Part shown: positions 1 through 6,226 of the stretch, in pieces
How positions within the stretch are numbered: position 1 is the first letter of the stretch
Layout: the number at the start of each line of letters is the position of its first letter
DNA from: Pseudomonadota bacterium
GTDB lineage: Bacteria; Pseudomonadota; Alphaproteobacteria; Rhizobiales; Kaistiaceae
DNA length: 6,734 bases
Direction: 5' to 3'
Assembly (NCBI GenBank): GCA_023392225.1
Contig: JAEVZM010000291.1
Span: 1 to 6,734, forward strand
Notes under the pieces: model-generated
The model's database searches: none
The model's input: only the letters and a program-made list of their open reading frames with translations
Told to the model about the DNA's origin: nothing
Made by a program: the position numbers and the translations under genes

Positions 1-1
1 G

Positions 2-697
2 ATCGGCACCAACGGCGCCGGCAAGACGACGCTGTTCAACATCGTCAGCGGCTTCCTCAAGCCCGATGCCGGCACCATCCGCTTCCGCGGCGCCGACATC
101 ACCGCCGAGGAGCCGAGCAGCATCGCCGGCCGCGGGATCCTCCGCACCTTCCAGACGCCGACCGGCTTCCCGCGGATGACGGTGATGGAGAACATGCTGG
201 TGTTCTCGGCGCACGACCGCGCCCGGCGCCGATCGCTGTTCGCCGGCACCCGCGTGCCGCGCGAGACGCTCGATGCGGCCGCCGCGATCCTCTCCGACTT
301 CGGCCTCTATGCGAAGCGCGACGGCTGGGTGCAGGACCTCAGCGCCCCCGACCTCAAGATGCTCGAGTTCGCCCGCGCCATGATGGCGAAGCCGACGCTG
401 CTGATGCTCGACGAGCCGGCGGCGGGCGTGAACCCGGCGCTGATCGAGAGCCTTGCGGCGCGCATCCGGATGCTGCGCGACCAGGGCGTCAGCTTCCTGC
501 TCGTCGACCACAATCTCAAGTTCGTCTGCAGCGTCTGCAACACGATCTACGCCATGGCGGACGGACGCATCATCGCCGAGGGATCGCCCGATGAGGTGAT
601 CCGCGACCCGAAGGTTCTCGAGCTCTACATCGGCAAGGGCGCCGCTGCGGGCCGGGGCGAAGTCCACGAAGACGAGTTCCAGAAAGAGGGGATCTGA
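2..697 (+). CDS. LivG-type branched-chain amino acid family ABC transporter ATP-binding protein, 5' partial
   Basis: ATPase subunit that would drive a HAAT-family (LivFGHMJ-like) importer from the cytoplasmic face of the inner membrane. The reading frame is open from base 2, and 231 residues are visible. LivG proteins are usually near 250 residues, so only about 25-30 N-terminal residues are missing. Seen in order: Walker A GTNGAGKTT at the very edge (bases 5-31), a Q-loop in RTFQTP, the signature region LSAPD (bases 338-352) followed by LEFARAM, Walker B LLMLDEP followed by the LivG-like AAGVNP, and an H-loop histidine in LVDHN (codon at 509-511). The signature is abnormal: the second glycine of LSGGQ is replaced by proline. 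The stop lies 3 nt before the binding-protein gene, so the two are co-transcribed. The substrate cannot be read from this subunit. The family call is firm; the specific LivG clade is less so. Confidence 0.95.
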   Translation: MGTNGAGKTTLFNIVSGFLKPDAGTIRFRGADITAEEPSSIAGRGILRTFQTPTGFPRMTVMENMLVFSAHDRARRRSLFAGTRVPRETLDAAAAILSDFGLYAKRDGWVQDLSAPDLKMLEFARAMMAKPTLLMLDEPAAGVNPALIESLAARIRMLRDQGVSFLLVDHNLKFVCSVCNTIYAMADGRIIAEGSPDEVIRDPKVLELYIGKGAAAGRGEVHEDEFQKEGI

Positions 698-700
698 GTC

Positions 701-1936
701 ATGCAGAACTTCCGGAAGACCCTGTTCGCTGCCGTGAGCGTCCTTGCCACCGCCGGTGTCGCCGGCGCGGCTTCGGCCGAAGACGTCAAGTTCGGCTTCC
801 TCGTCGGCTTCAGCGGCGACATGGCCCCATGGGCCGGCGACCTCAACAACGGCGCCATCCTCGCCGTCGAGGAAATCAATGCCGCGGGCGGCATCAACGG
901 CAACACCGTGGTGCTGGTGCCGGAGGACAATGCCTCGACCGCCGCCGGCGGCGTGCGCGGCGCGCAAAAGCTGATCAACGTCGACAACGTTGCCGCAATC
1001 ATCGGGCCGGAGTCCGATCCGATCATGGCGATCCTGTCGCTGGCGGCCGACACCAAGACCCCGGTGATCTCGACCTCGGCCGGAACCGAGGGCCTCGACG
1101 ATGCTGGCGGCACCGGCAAGTACATCTACCGCACCAACGCCTCGGACAGCTTCCTCGGCGTGGTGCACGCCAAGCTGCTCCTCGACGAGATGGGCCAGAA
1201 GGAGATCGTCGTCGTCGTCGAGAACCTCGAGGGCACCTCGTCGGGCGCCAACACCTTCATCCGCAACTACGAGAAGATGGGCGGCAAGATCGTCAAGAAG
1301 GTGGTGCTGGCACCGAACCAGTCGAGCTACCTGAACGAGATCAAGGAAGTCGCCGACGCCAATCCCGAGGGCGTGATCTTCCTCGCTACCGGCCAGACTG
1401 CCGGCGTCAACTTCGTCAAGCAGGCCTACCAGCGTGGCTACGACTGGAAGTACTGGGTGACGTCCGATCTTCAGAATCAGGACTTCGTCGACGCCGCCGG
1501 GGTCGAGGTGGTCAAGGGCGCGACCAACCCGGTCAGCAGCCAGGTCGAGGGTGCCGAGGGCTGGGAGCGCTTCTCCAAGGCCTACGAGGCCCGCTTTGGC
1601 GAAGCCCCGCAGTCCGGCTTCTACCAAGCCGAGACCTATGACGCGGTGATCCTGGCCGCGCTCGCCGCCGCGGCCGCCGGCGCCACCACCGGCGAGGCGA
1701 TCGACGGCGAGCTCGTCGCCGTGTCGCGTGACGGCGACAAGGTCTACAGCTTCGCGGACGGTGTGAAGGCGCTCGGCGAGGGCAAGGACATCGACTACGA
1801 GGGGGCCTCCGGTCCGGTCGACTTCACCGACACCGGCAACGTCACCATTCCAGCGACGCGCATCATGGTCGTCGACGAGAACGGCGCGTGGGTGTCGACC
1901 AAGACCATCGACACCAGCGAATACCCCGCCAACTGA
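701..1936 (+). CDS. Periplasmic ABC transporter substrate-binding protein, LivJ/LivK type
   Basis: Binds the imported small molecule in the periplasm and delivers it to the permeases. The 411-residue length is normal for the type I (Peripla_BP_6) family. Residues 1-26 form a Sec signal peptide: basic FRK, hydrophobic core, and AGAASA before Glu27 as the likely cleavage site. The mature protein opens with the family pattern FLVGFSGDMAPWAG, then LAVEEINAAGGINGN, PEDNAS and AAIIGPESDP, all typical of the first lobe. The ATG is preceded by GAGGGG (686-691) with a 9-nt spacer inside the end of the upstream ATPase gene. The second lobe runs from about residue 150, with YLNEIKEV and YDWKYWVTSD in the usual places. 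The family includes sensors for branched-chain amino acids, amides, urea and aromatic acids, so the ligand is not assigned. Its position between the two ATPase genes is unusual. Confidence 0.95.
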   Translation: MQNFRKTLFAAVSVLATAGVAGAASAEDVKFGFLVGFSGDMAPWAGDLNNGAILAVEEINAAGGINGNTVVLVPEDNASTAAGGVRGAQKLINVDNVAAIIGPESDPIMAILSLAADTKTPVISTSAGTEGLDDAGGTGKYIYRTNASDSFLGVVHAKLLLDEMGQKEIVVVVENLEGTSSGANTFIRNYEKMGGKIVKKVVLAPNQSSYLNEIKEVADANPEGVIFLATGQTAGVNFVKQAYQRGYDWKYWVTSDLQNQDFVDAAGVEVVKGATNPVSSQVEGAEGWERFSKAYEARFGEAPQSGFYQAETYDAVILAALAAAAAGATTGEAIDGELVAVSRDGDKVYSFADGVKALGEGKDIDYEGASGPVDFTDTGNVTIPATRIMVVDENGAWVSTKTIDTSEYPAN

Positions 1937-1944
1937 TTTCCGTC

Positions 1945-1986
1945 GGGGGAGGGGGGACCGGCACAAGCCGGCAACCCTCCTTCCCC
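1945..1986 (+). promoter_or_regulatory. Strong intercistronic hairpin after the binding-protein gene
   Basis: The 99-nt gap between the binding-protein stop and the next ATPase start holds a long hairpin. The inner stem is CCGGC/GCCGG (1958-1962 with 1967-1971) around the tetraloop ACAA. After a small internal loop (A1957 against 1972-1974) a second stem of 12 pairs joins 1945-1956 to 1975-1986, with two G-U pairs. No T-run follows, so it does not look like a complete intrinsic terminator. Such structures downstream of binding-protein cistrons (known from malE-malF) stabilise the upstream mRNA and cause partial termination or processing. This gives more binding protein than membrane complex. 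That role is inferred here; the pairing is seen directly. Confidence 0.75.
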
Positions 1987-2035
1987 GCGGTCCCTCCGGC
2001 AAACGTCCCGGGTTGATCGACAGGCGTCCATCGTC

Positions 2036-2782
2036 ATGACACAGGTGCCAAGCGCCGCCCCGACCGGCGACGCTCTTCTCAGGACTAGCGGTCTCGTCGC
2101 CGGCTATGGCCGGCTGCCGGTGCTCCACGGGCTCGACGTCACCGTGGCGCGCGGCGCCATGGTCGCGATCATCGGCCCGAATGGTGCCGGCAAGTCCACG
2201 CTCGCCAAGGCGATCATGCGCCTCGTCGAGGTGATGGGCGGGGAGATCCATTTCGACGGCCAGCGGATCGACACGCTCGAGACCCAGGCGATCGCAGCCG
2301 CCGGCATCGGCTACGTGCCGCAGACCCGGAACGTGTTCGGCTCGCTGTCGGTCGAGGAGAATCTCGAGCTGAGCTGCAACCTCCTGCCGGCGGGCATCCG
2401 GCCGGCCGAGGCAATCGAGGCGATCTACGAGCGCTTCCCGCGGCTGAGGCAACGCCGCCGCCAGCGCGGCAGCTCGCTGTCGGGCGGCGAGCGCCAGATG
2501 CTCGCCATCGGCTCGGCGCTGATCGCGCAGCCCAAGCTGATCATGCTCGACGAGCCGACCTCGGGCCTGTCGCCGCACATGACCAGCGAGGTCGCCGAAG
2601 GCATCGCCGCCATCAACAAGTCCGGCACGACGGTGATCTGGGTGGTCGAGGAGGACCCGCAGGAGATCCTCTCTCTCGCCGACTGGGTCTACGTTCTCGA
2701 CGGCGGCGCGGTGCGGATGAGCTGTCCCGCCGCCGAGCTGCTCGGCGCCGACAACTTCCTCGAACTGTTCCTCGGCGTCTGA
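2036..2782 (+). CDS. LivF-type branched-chain amino acid family ABC transporter ATP-binding protein
   Basis: Second ATPase of the same importer, 248 residues, slightly longer than the usual 230-240 because of an N-terminal extension of about 12 residues. Seen: the A-loop region around Tyr24 (VAGYGRL), Walker A GPNGAGKST (47-55), a Q-loop Gln96 in YVPQTRNVF, a canonical signature LSGGE (148-152), and Walker B KLIMLDEP with Asp172 and Glu173. The YVPQ..NVF..L.VEENLEL stretch is diagnostic of LivF. The H-loop position reads WVVEED, with Glu206 in place of histidine; LivF proteins usually carry VEQN here, so histidine is absent across the family but glutamate is less usual. The ribosome-binding site is weak (GACAGG about 12 nt before ATG), consistent with lower expression than the binding protein. 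The stop is 5 nt before the oxidoreductase ATG. Confidence 0.95.
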   Translation: MTQVPSAAPTGDALLRTSGLVAGYGRLPVLHGLDVTVARGAMVAIIGPNGAGKSTLAKAIMRLVEVMGGEIHFDGQRIDTLETQAIAAAGIGYVPQTRNVFGSLSVEENLELSCNLLPAGIRPAEAIEAIYERFPRLRQRRRQRGSSLSGGERQMLAIGSALIAQPKLIMLDEPTSGLSPHMTSEVAEGIAAINKSGTTVIWVVEEDPQEILSLADWVYVLDGGAVRMSCPAAELLGADNFLELFLGV

Positions 2783-2787
2783 GCGCC

Positions 2788-3987
2788 ATGGGCGGGACCG
2801 GCTCCGCCGCCGCCTATCTCCAGCCTGGCCGCATCGGCTCGCTGACGGTTGCCAACCGCCTGGTGCGTGCGGCGACCTCCGAGACGATGGCGACCGAGGC
2901 GGGCGAGGCGACGCCGGAGCTCGTCGCCTTCTACGAGCGCCTCGCCCGGGGCGGCGCCGGGCTGATCATCACCGGCCACGTCTACGTGGCCCATCGCGGT
3001 CAGTGCTCGCCCCGGCAGATGGGCCTCGACACCGATGCGCGGGTTCCGGCGCTCCGCCGTGTGACCAATGCGGTGCACGCCGCGGGCGGGCGCATCTTCG
3101 CCGAACTGTCGCATGCCGGCAGCCAGTCGATGATGGCCGACCGCGTGCCGCTGGCGCCGTCGGTGGTGACCAACCCGATCTATGCCCGCCAGCCGGACGA
3201 GGCGAGCGAGACCGACATCGCCGAGACCATCGCCGCCTTTGCCGCTGCTGCGGCGCGGGCGAAGGCGGCCGGCTTCGACGGCGTCCACATCCACGGCGGC
3301 AACGGCTACCTGATCGCCGAATTCGCCTCGCCCCATGCCAACAAGCGATCCGACCGCTGGGGCAGCGACGCGGCAGGCCGGGCGCGGTTCTCGATCGAGG
3401 TCGCACGGGCGGTCCGCGCCGCTGTCGGTCCCGACTTCCCGGTGACGATGCGGATCGGACTCGCCGATTCCGTGCCGGACGGCCTGACGCTCGACGAGAG
3501 CCTCGACCGCGCCGAGGCGCTGGCAGCGGAAGGGATCGACGCCTTCGAGGTGACCCTCGGCATCATGGGCTCGTATCTCGAGAACATCCGGCCCTATGTC
3601 GGGGTCGGGACGCGCCGGGCGGTCGCCGACTGGCTGCTGCCGCGACTGTGGCGGCCGGCGGGGGCGGAGGCCTATTACCGCGATTTCGCCCGGGCGCTGC
3701 GTGCCCGCGTCGATCGGCCGATCATCCTCGTCGGCGGGCTGCGCTCGACCGACGTGATGGAGGCGGTGGTTGCCTCGGGCGACGCCGACTTTCTGGCCCT
3801 CTCCCGACCCTTCATCCGCGAGCCCGATCTGCCGCGGCGCCTGATGGCGGGATACCGCGGCGTGCCGGATTGCGTCTCCTGCAACATCTGCCTGGCCCAT
3901 GACGGCTACGATCCGCTCAAGTGCTGGCGGAAGAGCCCGGCTGATCTCGCCCGCCACGCCGTCTTCAGGTTGCGGCGCGGGGGATGA
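2788..3987 (+). CDS. Old Yellow Enzyme family NADH:flavin oxidoreductase with C-terminal Cys cluster
   Basis: FMN-dependent TIM-barrel oxidoreductase, 399 residues, probably cytoplasmic (no signal peptide). Seen: the N-terminal strand IGSLTVANRLVRAATSE (16-32), FAELSHAGSQ, and the active-site segment HGGNGYLIAEFASPHANKRSDRWG, where His169, Asn172 and Tyr174 match the OYE1 His/Asn ligand pair and Tyr196. It also has the phosphate-binding LVGGLR (314-319) and LALSRPFI around Arg340. The C terminus carries C362-x2-C365-x2-C368-x10-C379. This is similar to, but spaced differently from, the 4Fe-4S motif of 2,4-dienoyl-CoA reductase and trimethylamine dehydrogenase (C-x2-C-x3-C-x11-C). The second NAD(P)H/FAD domains of those enzymes are missing, so the protein ends just after the cluster. 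There is no Shine-Dalgarno; the ATG lies 5 nt after the LivF stop, implying translational coupling. It probably acts on the transported compound or its product, but the substrate is unknown. Confidence 0.92.
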   Translation: MGGTGSAAAYLQPGRIGSLTVANRLVRAATSETMATEAGEATPELVAFYERLARGGAGLIITGHVYVAHRGQCSPRQMGLDTDARVPALRRVTNAVHAAGGRIFAELSHAGSQSMMADRVPLAPSVVTNPIYARQPDEASETDIAETIAAFAAAAARAKAAGFDGVHIHGGNGYLIAEFASPHANKRSDRWGSDAAGRARFSIEVARAVRAAVGPDFPVTMRIGLADSVPDGLTLDESLDRAEALAAEGIDAFEVTLGIMGSYLENIRPYVGVGTRRAVADWLLPRLWRPAGAEAYYRDFARALRARVDRPIILVGGLRSTDVMEAVVASGDADFLALSRPFIREPDLPRRLMAGYRGVPDCVSCNICLAHDGYDPLKCWRKSPADLARHAVFRLRRGG

Positions 3988-4382
3988 TATCCGGACGAGC
4001 AGTGACAGGTAGGTCCAGCGCGGCCCCCGCAGGCGGGGCGGGCGATGGCGGGATCGCCACCGCCGTCGACTGGGCGACCGGTCCTGCGAGGGCATAGAGC
4101 GGGGCCGGTCCAGCGTCATCATCGTCGATCCCGCGATCATCGTCGTCCCAGCCGCGATCCCAGGCGCGGGCAGTGGAACAACCGCTGATGCGGTGACGGG
4201 CGGGGAGGGTGTGTCTCTTGATCATGGCGCAGGTCAACGCGCCCCGATCGCCTCGGTTCCCGTCTGCAGGGACGGGGGCCATTGGTGGGCCGCGGAACCG
4301 ATGCTGCCGATACGAAGCTCGCCGAGCTGCCCATCGAACACCGTCCGCCGAGCCCCAGCGTGTCTGATCCAAGTCCTGCGGA
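3988..4382. other. Gene-free interval between two convergent genes
   Basis: Nothing here is a convincing gene. It separates the + strand oxidoreductase from the - strand sulfotransferase, so both transcripts should end in it. Short hairpins are present: CCCCG/CGGGG (4025-4029 with 4034-4038), GGCGAT/ATCGCC (4041-4046 with 4053-4058), and a 10-bp hairpin at 4255-4280 with two G-U pairs in the + strand sense. None has a T-run. A - strand frame (4225 down to 3965, 86 codons) is open and contains two 21-nt tandem units (4115-4156) reading RGIDDDD and RGWDDDD. It has no ribosome-binding site, a composition unlike the neighbours, and overlaps the oxidoreductase end. Base 4282 begins a 10-bp copy of the tRNA 3' end. 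Confidence 0.6.
4282..4291 (-). repeat. Direct copy of the tRNA-Ile 3' terminus (possible att remnant)
   Basis: TTGGTGGGCC here equals bases 5237-5246, which cover the acceptor 3' strand, the discriminator, the encoded CCA and one base beyond it of the tRNA-Ile gene, in the same orientation. The two copies bracket the sulfotransferase gene. Site-specific integration into tRNA 3' ends leaves such copies, though usually longer ones. An exact 10-mer in this interval is unlikely but not impossible by chance, and no integrase is present, so attachment-site status is a tentative inference. Confidence 0.35.
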
Positions 4383-5105
4383 TCAGCTCGCTCCACGAGC
4401 GCGAAGGCCGCCGTTTTGTCGAACCCAGTCGTAGAGCCTTGCATCTTCGGCGTTGTCACGGAGCACCCGTTCGCGCTGATCGCTGCCGAGGAAGTCGACG
4501 TACCTCTTCGGTCGCGCGCCCGTCCGTAAGGCCTCATCGGTTTCGGAGACCGGCGCCGCGTAGGCGCTGACATCGGCGTCTGCGGCGCTGGCCTTCAGTC
4601 CGCACAATGCGACGATGGTGGAGAAGTGCTGGTCCGTCTTTTCGGAGTCCCAGACCGCTGTGTAGTGACGTTCGATGACACCGGCAGCCTGATCGAACGT
4701 GCCGTCAGCCGAGAAGAACTGGCACTGGAGGTTCAGCCAGTTTTGACGACGGACGACGGCGTCGTAGTACCGGTCAAACTCGGATCGCACGTCATCTCCC
4801 TGAATGGGGAACTCGCCCTGCCGGATCGAAAAGAAGAACTGCGAGAGGATTCTGTCGAGCGGGGACCTGACCGCGGCAACATAGATGGCCGGACCAATCA
4901 CTGGCCAGGCGATGGGAAAGCGAATGTGGCCTCCCACCAGGGACAGGCCGGACGTACCCCGTTTGGCAAGTCCGCCATCATGTCCAAAGTCGCCGGTGAC
5001 GATGTAGGCCTGCCCTGCCGGAATGGCGCCGGTCATTCGACCGGTGAAGGTCGTCCCCGCGGTCTTGGGTATGTGCGTGAACACGATCATCGCACGCGGG
5101 TGCAT
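4383..5105 (-). CDS. Sulfotransferase family (Sulfotransfer_2-like) protein
   Basis: Predicted transferase of a sulfuryl group from PAPS to a carbohydrate or similar acceptor. With the start at 5105 it has 240 residues, normal for small bacterial members. Near the N terminus is THIPKTAGTTF (10-20), the 5'-phosphosulfate-binding loop. It is followed by GGHIRF and by AAVRSPLDRILSQFF, whose Arg80 and Ser88 fit the 3'-phosphate-binding R-x8-S pattern. Further on are NLQCQFF and a WDSEKTDQHFSTI segment, similar to the conserved second half of the family. The ATG at 5105 is chosen because GGGAGGG lies 10 nt before it; the in-frame ATG at 5192 would add 29 Arg-rich residues with no family match. GC content is clearly lower than in neighbouring genes (by eye about 60 percent against 70 or more), suggesting acquisition. 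It lies downstream of the tRNA on the same strand. The acceptor is unknown; no polysaccharide gene is adjacent. Confidence 0.82.
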   Translation of the reverse strand: MHPRAMIVFTHIPKTAGTTFTGRMTGAIPAGQAYIVTGDFGHDGGLAKRGTSGLSLVGGHIRFPIAWPVIGPAIYVAAVRSPLDRILSQFFFSIRQGEFPIQGDDVRSEFDRYYDAVVRRQNWLNLQCQFFSADGTFDQAAGVIERHYTAVWDSEKTDQHFSTIVALCGLKASAADADVSAYAAPVSETDEALRTGARPKRYVDFLGSDQRERVLRDNAEDARLYDWVRQNGGLRARGAS

Positions 5106-5153
5106 TGTCTCGAAGCCCTCCCATTGCGGGAAGCGACCATCGCATGCAGTCTG

Positions 5154-5201
5154 CCGGCGTCGCAACCACGCGGCTCGGCGAGCGGGTGTCATCGACGCCG
5201 G
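5154..5201. repeat. 9-bp inverted repeat between tRNA and sulfotransferase gene
   Basis: CCGGCGTCG (5154-5162) and CGACGCCGG (5193-5201) are perfect inverted copies separated by 30 nt, which contain a small inner GCTC/GAGC hairpin. On the - strand the element lies 36 nt after the tRNA CCA end and before the sulfotransferase ribosome-binding site. It could end or process the tRNA transcript, or be an operator. There is no T-run, so neither role is established. Confidence 0.4.
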
Positions 5202-5236
5202 GGGGCGATCGATCGTGCCTGGAAACCGCGGAGCGT

Positions 5237-5246
5237 TTGGTGGGCC
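5237..5246 (-). repeat. tRNA-proximal copy of the 10-bp direct repeat
   Basis: TTGGTGGGCC, running from one base past the CCA into the acceptor 3' strand of the tRNA-Ile gene; partner of 4282-4291. If the sulfotransferase interval was inserted, this would be the att copy that keeps the tRNA intact. Confidence 0.35.
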
Positions 5247-5313
5247 CGCCCGGACTCGAACCGGGAACCAGACCGTTATGAGCGGCCGGCTCTAACCATT
5301 GAGCTACAGGCCC
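5238..5313 (-). tRNA. tRNA-Ile(CAU), lysidine type, with encoded CCA
   Basis: A 76-nt gene that folds fully. Acceptor GGGCCTG pairs with CGGGCCC (one G-U), the D-stem is GCTC/GAGC around AATGGTTA, the anticodon stem is GGCCG/CGGTC around the loop CTCATAA, and the T-stem is CCCGG/CCGGG around TTCGAGT. Discriminator A and an encoded CCA follow. The anticodon CAT (+ strand ATG at 5278-5280) could mean Met or Ile2. The short D-loop AATGGTTA, the acceptor sequence and overall similarity to E. coli ileX favour tRNA-Ile2, whose C34 is changed to lysidine by TilS so that it reads AUA. It lacks initiator features: the first acceptor pair is a normal G-C, and the anticodon stem does not have three G-C pairs in a row. 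AUA is rare in genomes of this GC, so one such gene should suffice. Structure certain, isotype about 85 percent. Confidence 0.95.
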
Positions 5314-5327
5314 GAAAGGCGTGGGCC

Positions 5328-5356
5328 GGTATAGGCGGAAACGGGCGCGCGAGCAA
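5328..5356 (-). promoter_or_regulatory. Sigma-70-type promoter of the tRNA-Ile gene
   Basis: On the - strand, TTGCTC (5351-5356) is followed after exactly 17 nt by TATACC (5328-5333). The -10 box ends 14 nt before the mature tRNA 5' end, leaving a leader of about 7 nt for RNase P to remove. Spacing and position are ideal for a housekeeping promoter. Transcription could continue into the sulfotransferase gene. Confidence 0.7.
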
Positions 5357-5439
5357 TCGCGGGCGCCGCAATACGGCCGGAATGGCGGGCGAGGGAAGGG
5401 CGATCCGCCGGGGGGCAGCGCCAAGGAGTCGTAACCCAC

Positions 5440-6165
5440 ATGCACCCGATCGCCAGGCCCATCGCCGCCGCCGTCACCGCCTTCCTGGTGGTGGCCGGCC
5501 CCGCCCTCGCCGAGGAGCGCATCCCGACGCTGAACGCGAACGGGGAGGGCTATGTCATGGTCGCCCCCGACATCGCGATCGTCACGATCGGCGTCTCGAC
5601 GCGAGGGGAGACGGCGCGCGCCGCGCTCGACCAGAACAACGCCGAGACCGCCCGCGTCATCGAGGCGATCCGCGCCGCGGGCATCGCCGACAAGGACATC
5701 GGGACCAGCGGCTTCGGCTTGATGCCGGTCTATGACGAGACCCCGCAGCGCCCGGCCGAGGACGGCATGCCGCAGGCGCCGAAGATCGTTGGCTACCAGG
5801 TCGACAACGGCGTCACGGTGACGGTGCGCGAGATCGGCTCGTCCGGCGCGCTCCTCGACAAGGTGGTGACCGCCGGCGCCAACCGCATCTCGGGCATCGC
5901 CTTCGACGTCGCCAACCCGCAGGCCGCTGCCGACGCCGCGCTCCGCCAGGCGATCGCCGACGCCAAGCGGAAGGCCGAGCTGATGGCCGATGCGGCGGGC
6001 GTCAGGATCGTCCGCGTCCTCGACGTGTCGGGCGGCGGCGGCATGCCGATGTTCGCCCGCGCCGAGCGGATGGTCTTCGACGCCGCCCCGCAGGCGGTGC
6101 CGGTGATGCCGGGCGAGAGCCGGGTGCAGGCCAACGCCAACATCACCTTCGAGATCGCGGAGTAG
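5440..6165 (+). CDS. SIMPL domain-containing (DUF541, YggE-type) exported protein
   Basis: 241 residues, the usual length of this family. Residues 1-24 are a Sec signal peptide: a weakly basic start, the hydrophobic stretch AAAVTAFLVVAGP, and ALA before Glu25 as the cleavage site, so the mature protein is periplasmic. The mature part begins TLNANGEGYVMVAPDIAIVTIGV, the family signature (G-x-G-x-x-x-x-x-P-D-x-A). A segment on residue pairs such as AIRAAGIADKDIGTSGFGLMPVYD follows, then GYQVDNGVTVTVRE. The middle has AALRQAIADAKRKAELMADAAGV, the long conserved helix, and the C terminus ends in ANITFEIAE. AAGGAG (5423-5428) precedes the ATG by 11 nt. Family members affect outer-membrane and oxidative-stress phenotypes, but the molecular function is not settled. 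It is transcribed away from the tRNA and has no partner gene in the window, so it is probably a single-gene unit. Confidence 0.93.
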   Translation: MHPIARPIAAAVTAFLVVAGPALAEERIPTLNANGEGYVMVAPDIAIVTIGVSTRGETARAALDQNNAETARVIEAIRAAGIADKDIGTSGFGLMPVYDETPQRPAEDGMPQAPKIVGYQVDNGVTVTVREIGSSGALLDKVVTAGANRISGIAFDVANPQAAADAALRQAIADAKRKAELMADAAGVRIVRVLDVSGGGGMPMFARAERMVFDAAPQAVPVMPGESRVQANANITFEIAE

Positions 6166-6179
6166 GCGACCCCGTCCTG

Positions 6180-6226
6180 CGTGCTTCGAGGCTCCGCTGA
6201 CGCGGAGCACGAGGCGCCGTTGGCGC
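6180..6226 (+). repeat. REP-like hairpin remnant downstream of the SIMPL gene
   Basis: Two hairpins follow the SIMPL stop by 14 nt. The first can pair GCTCCGC with GCGGAGC (6191-6197, 6202-6208). It can alternatively pair CGTGC (6180-6184) with GCACG (6207-6211) around a TCCGC/GCGGA stem. The second pairs GCGCC with GGCGC (6214-6218, 6222-6226) and is followed by TTGT. The TGCTTCGAGG..GCACGAGG framing resembles an interspersed palindromic repeat frequent after alphaproteobacterial genes. It may also help end the SIMPL transcript, though the T-run is poor. Confidence 0.5.

Noticed and set aside
2689..4140. A 483-codon - strand open frame across the oxidoreductase gene
   Set aside because: It lies antisense to a clear OYE gene. 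Its translation is Arg/Gly/His-rich without domains, a usual artefact of high-GC codon bias.
3965..4225. An 86-codon - strand ORF with acidic repeats
   Set aside because: It has no ribosome-binding site, no recognisable domain, weaker third-position bias than real genes here, and overlaps the end of the oxidoreductase gene. It is kept only as a low-interest repeat observation.
5106..5192. N-terminal extension of the sulfotransferase to the ATG at 5192
   Set aside because: The 29 extra residues are Arg-rich and match no part of the family, they overlap the inverted repeat, and a better ribosome-binding site precedes the ATG at 5105.
4626..5735. A 369-codon + strand open frame
   Set aside because: It runs antisense through the sulfotransferase gene and the tRNA and then out of frame into the SIMPL gene; the translation has no family features.
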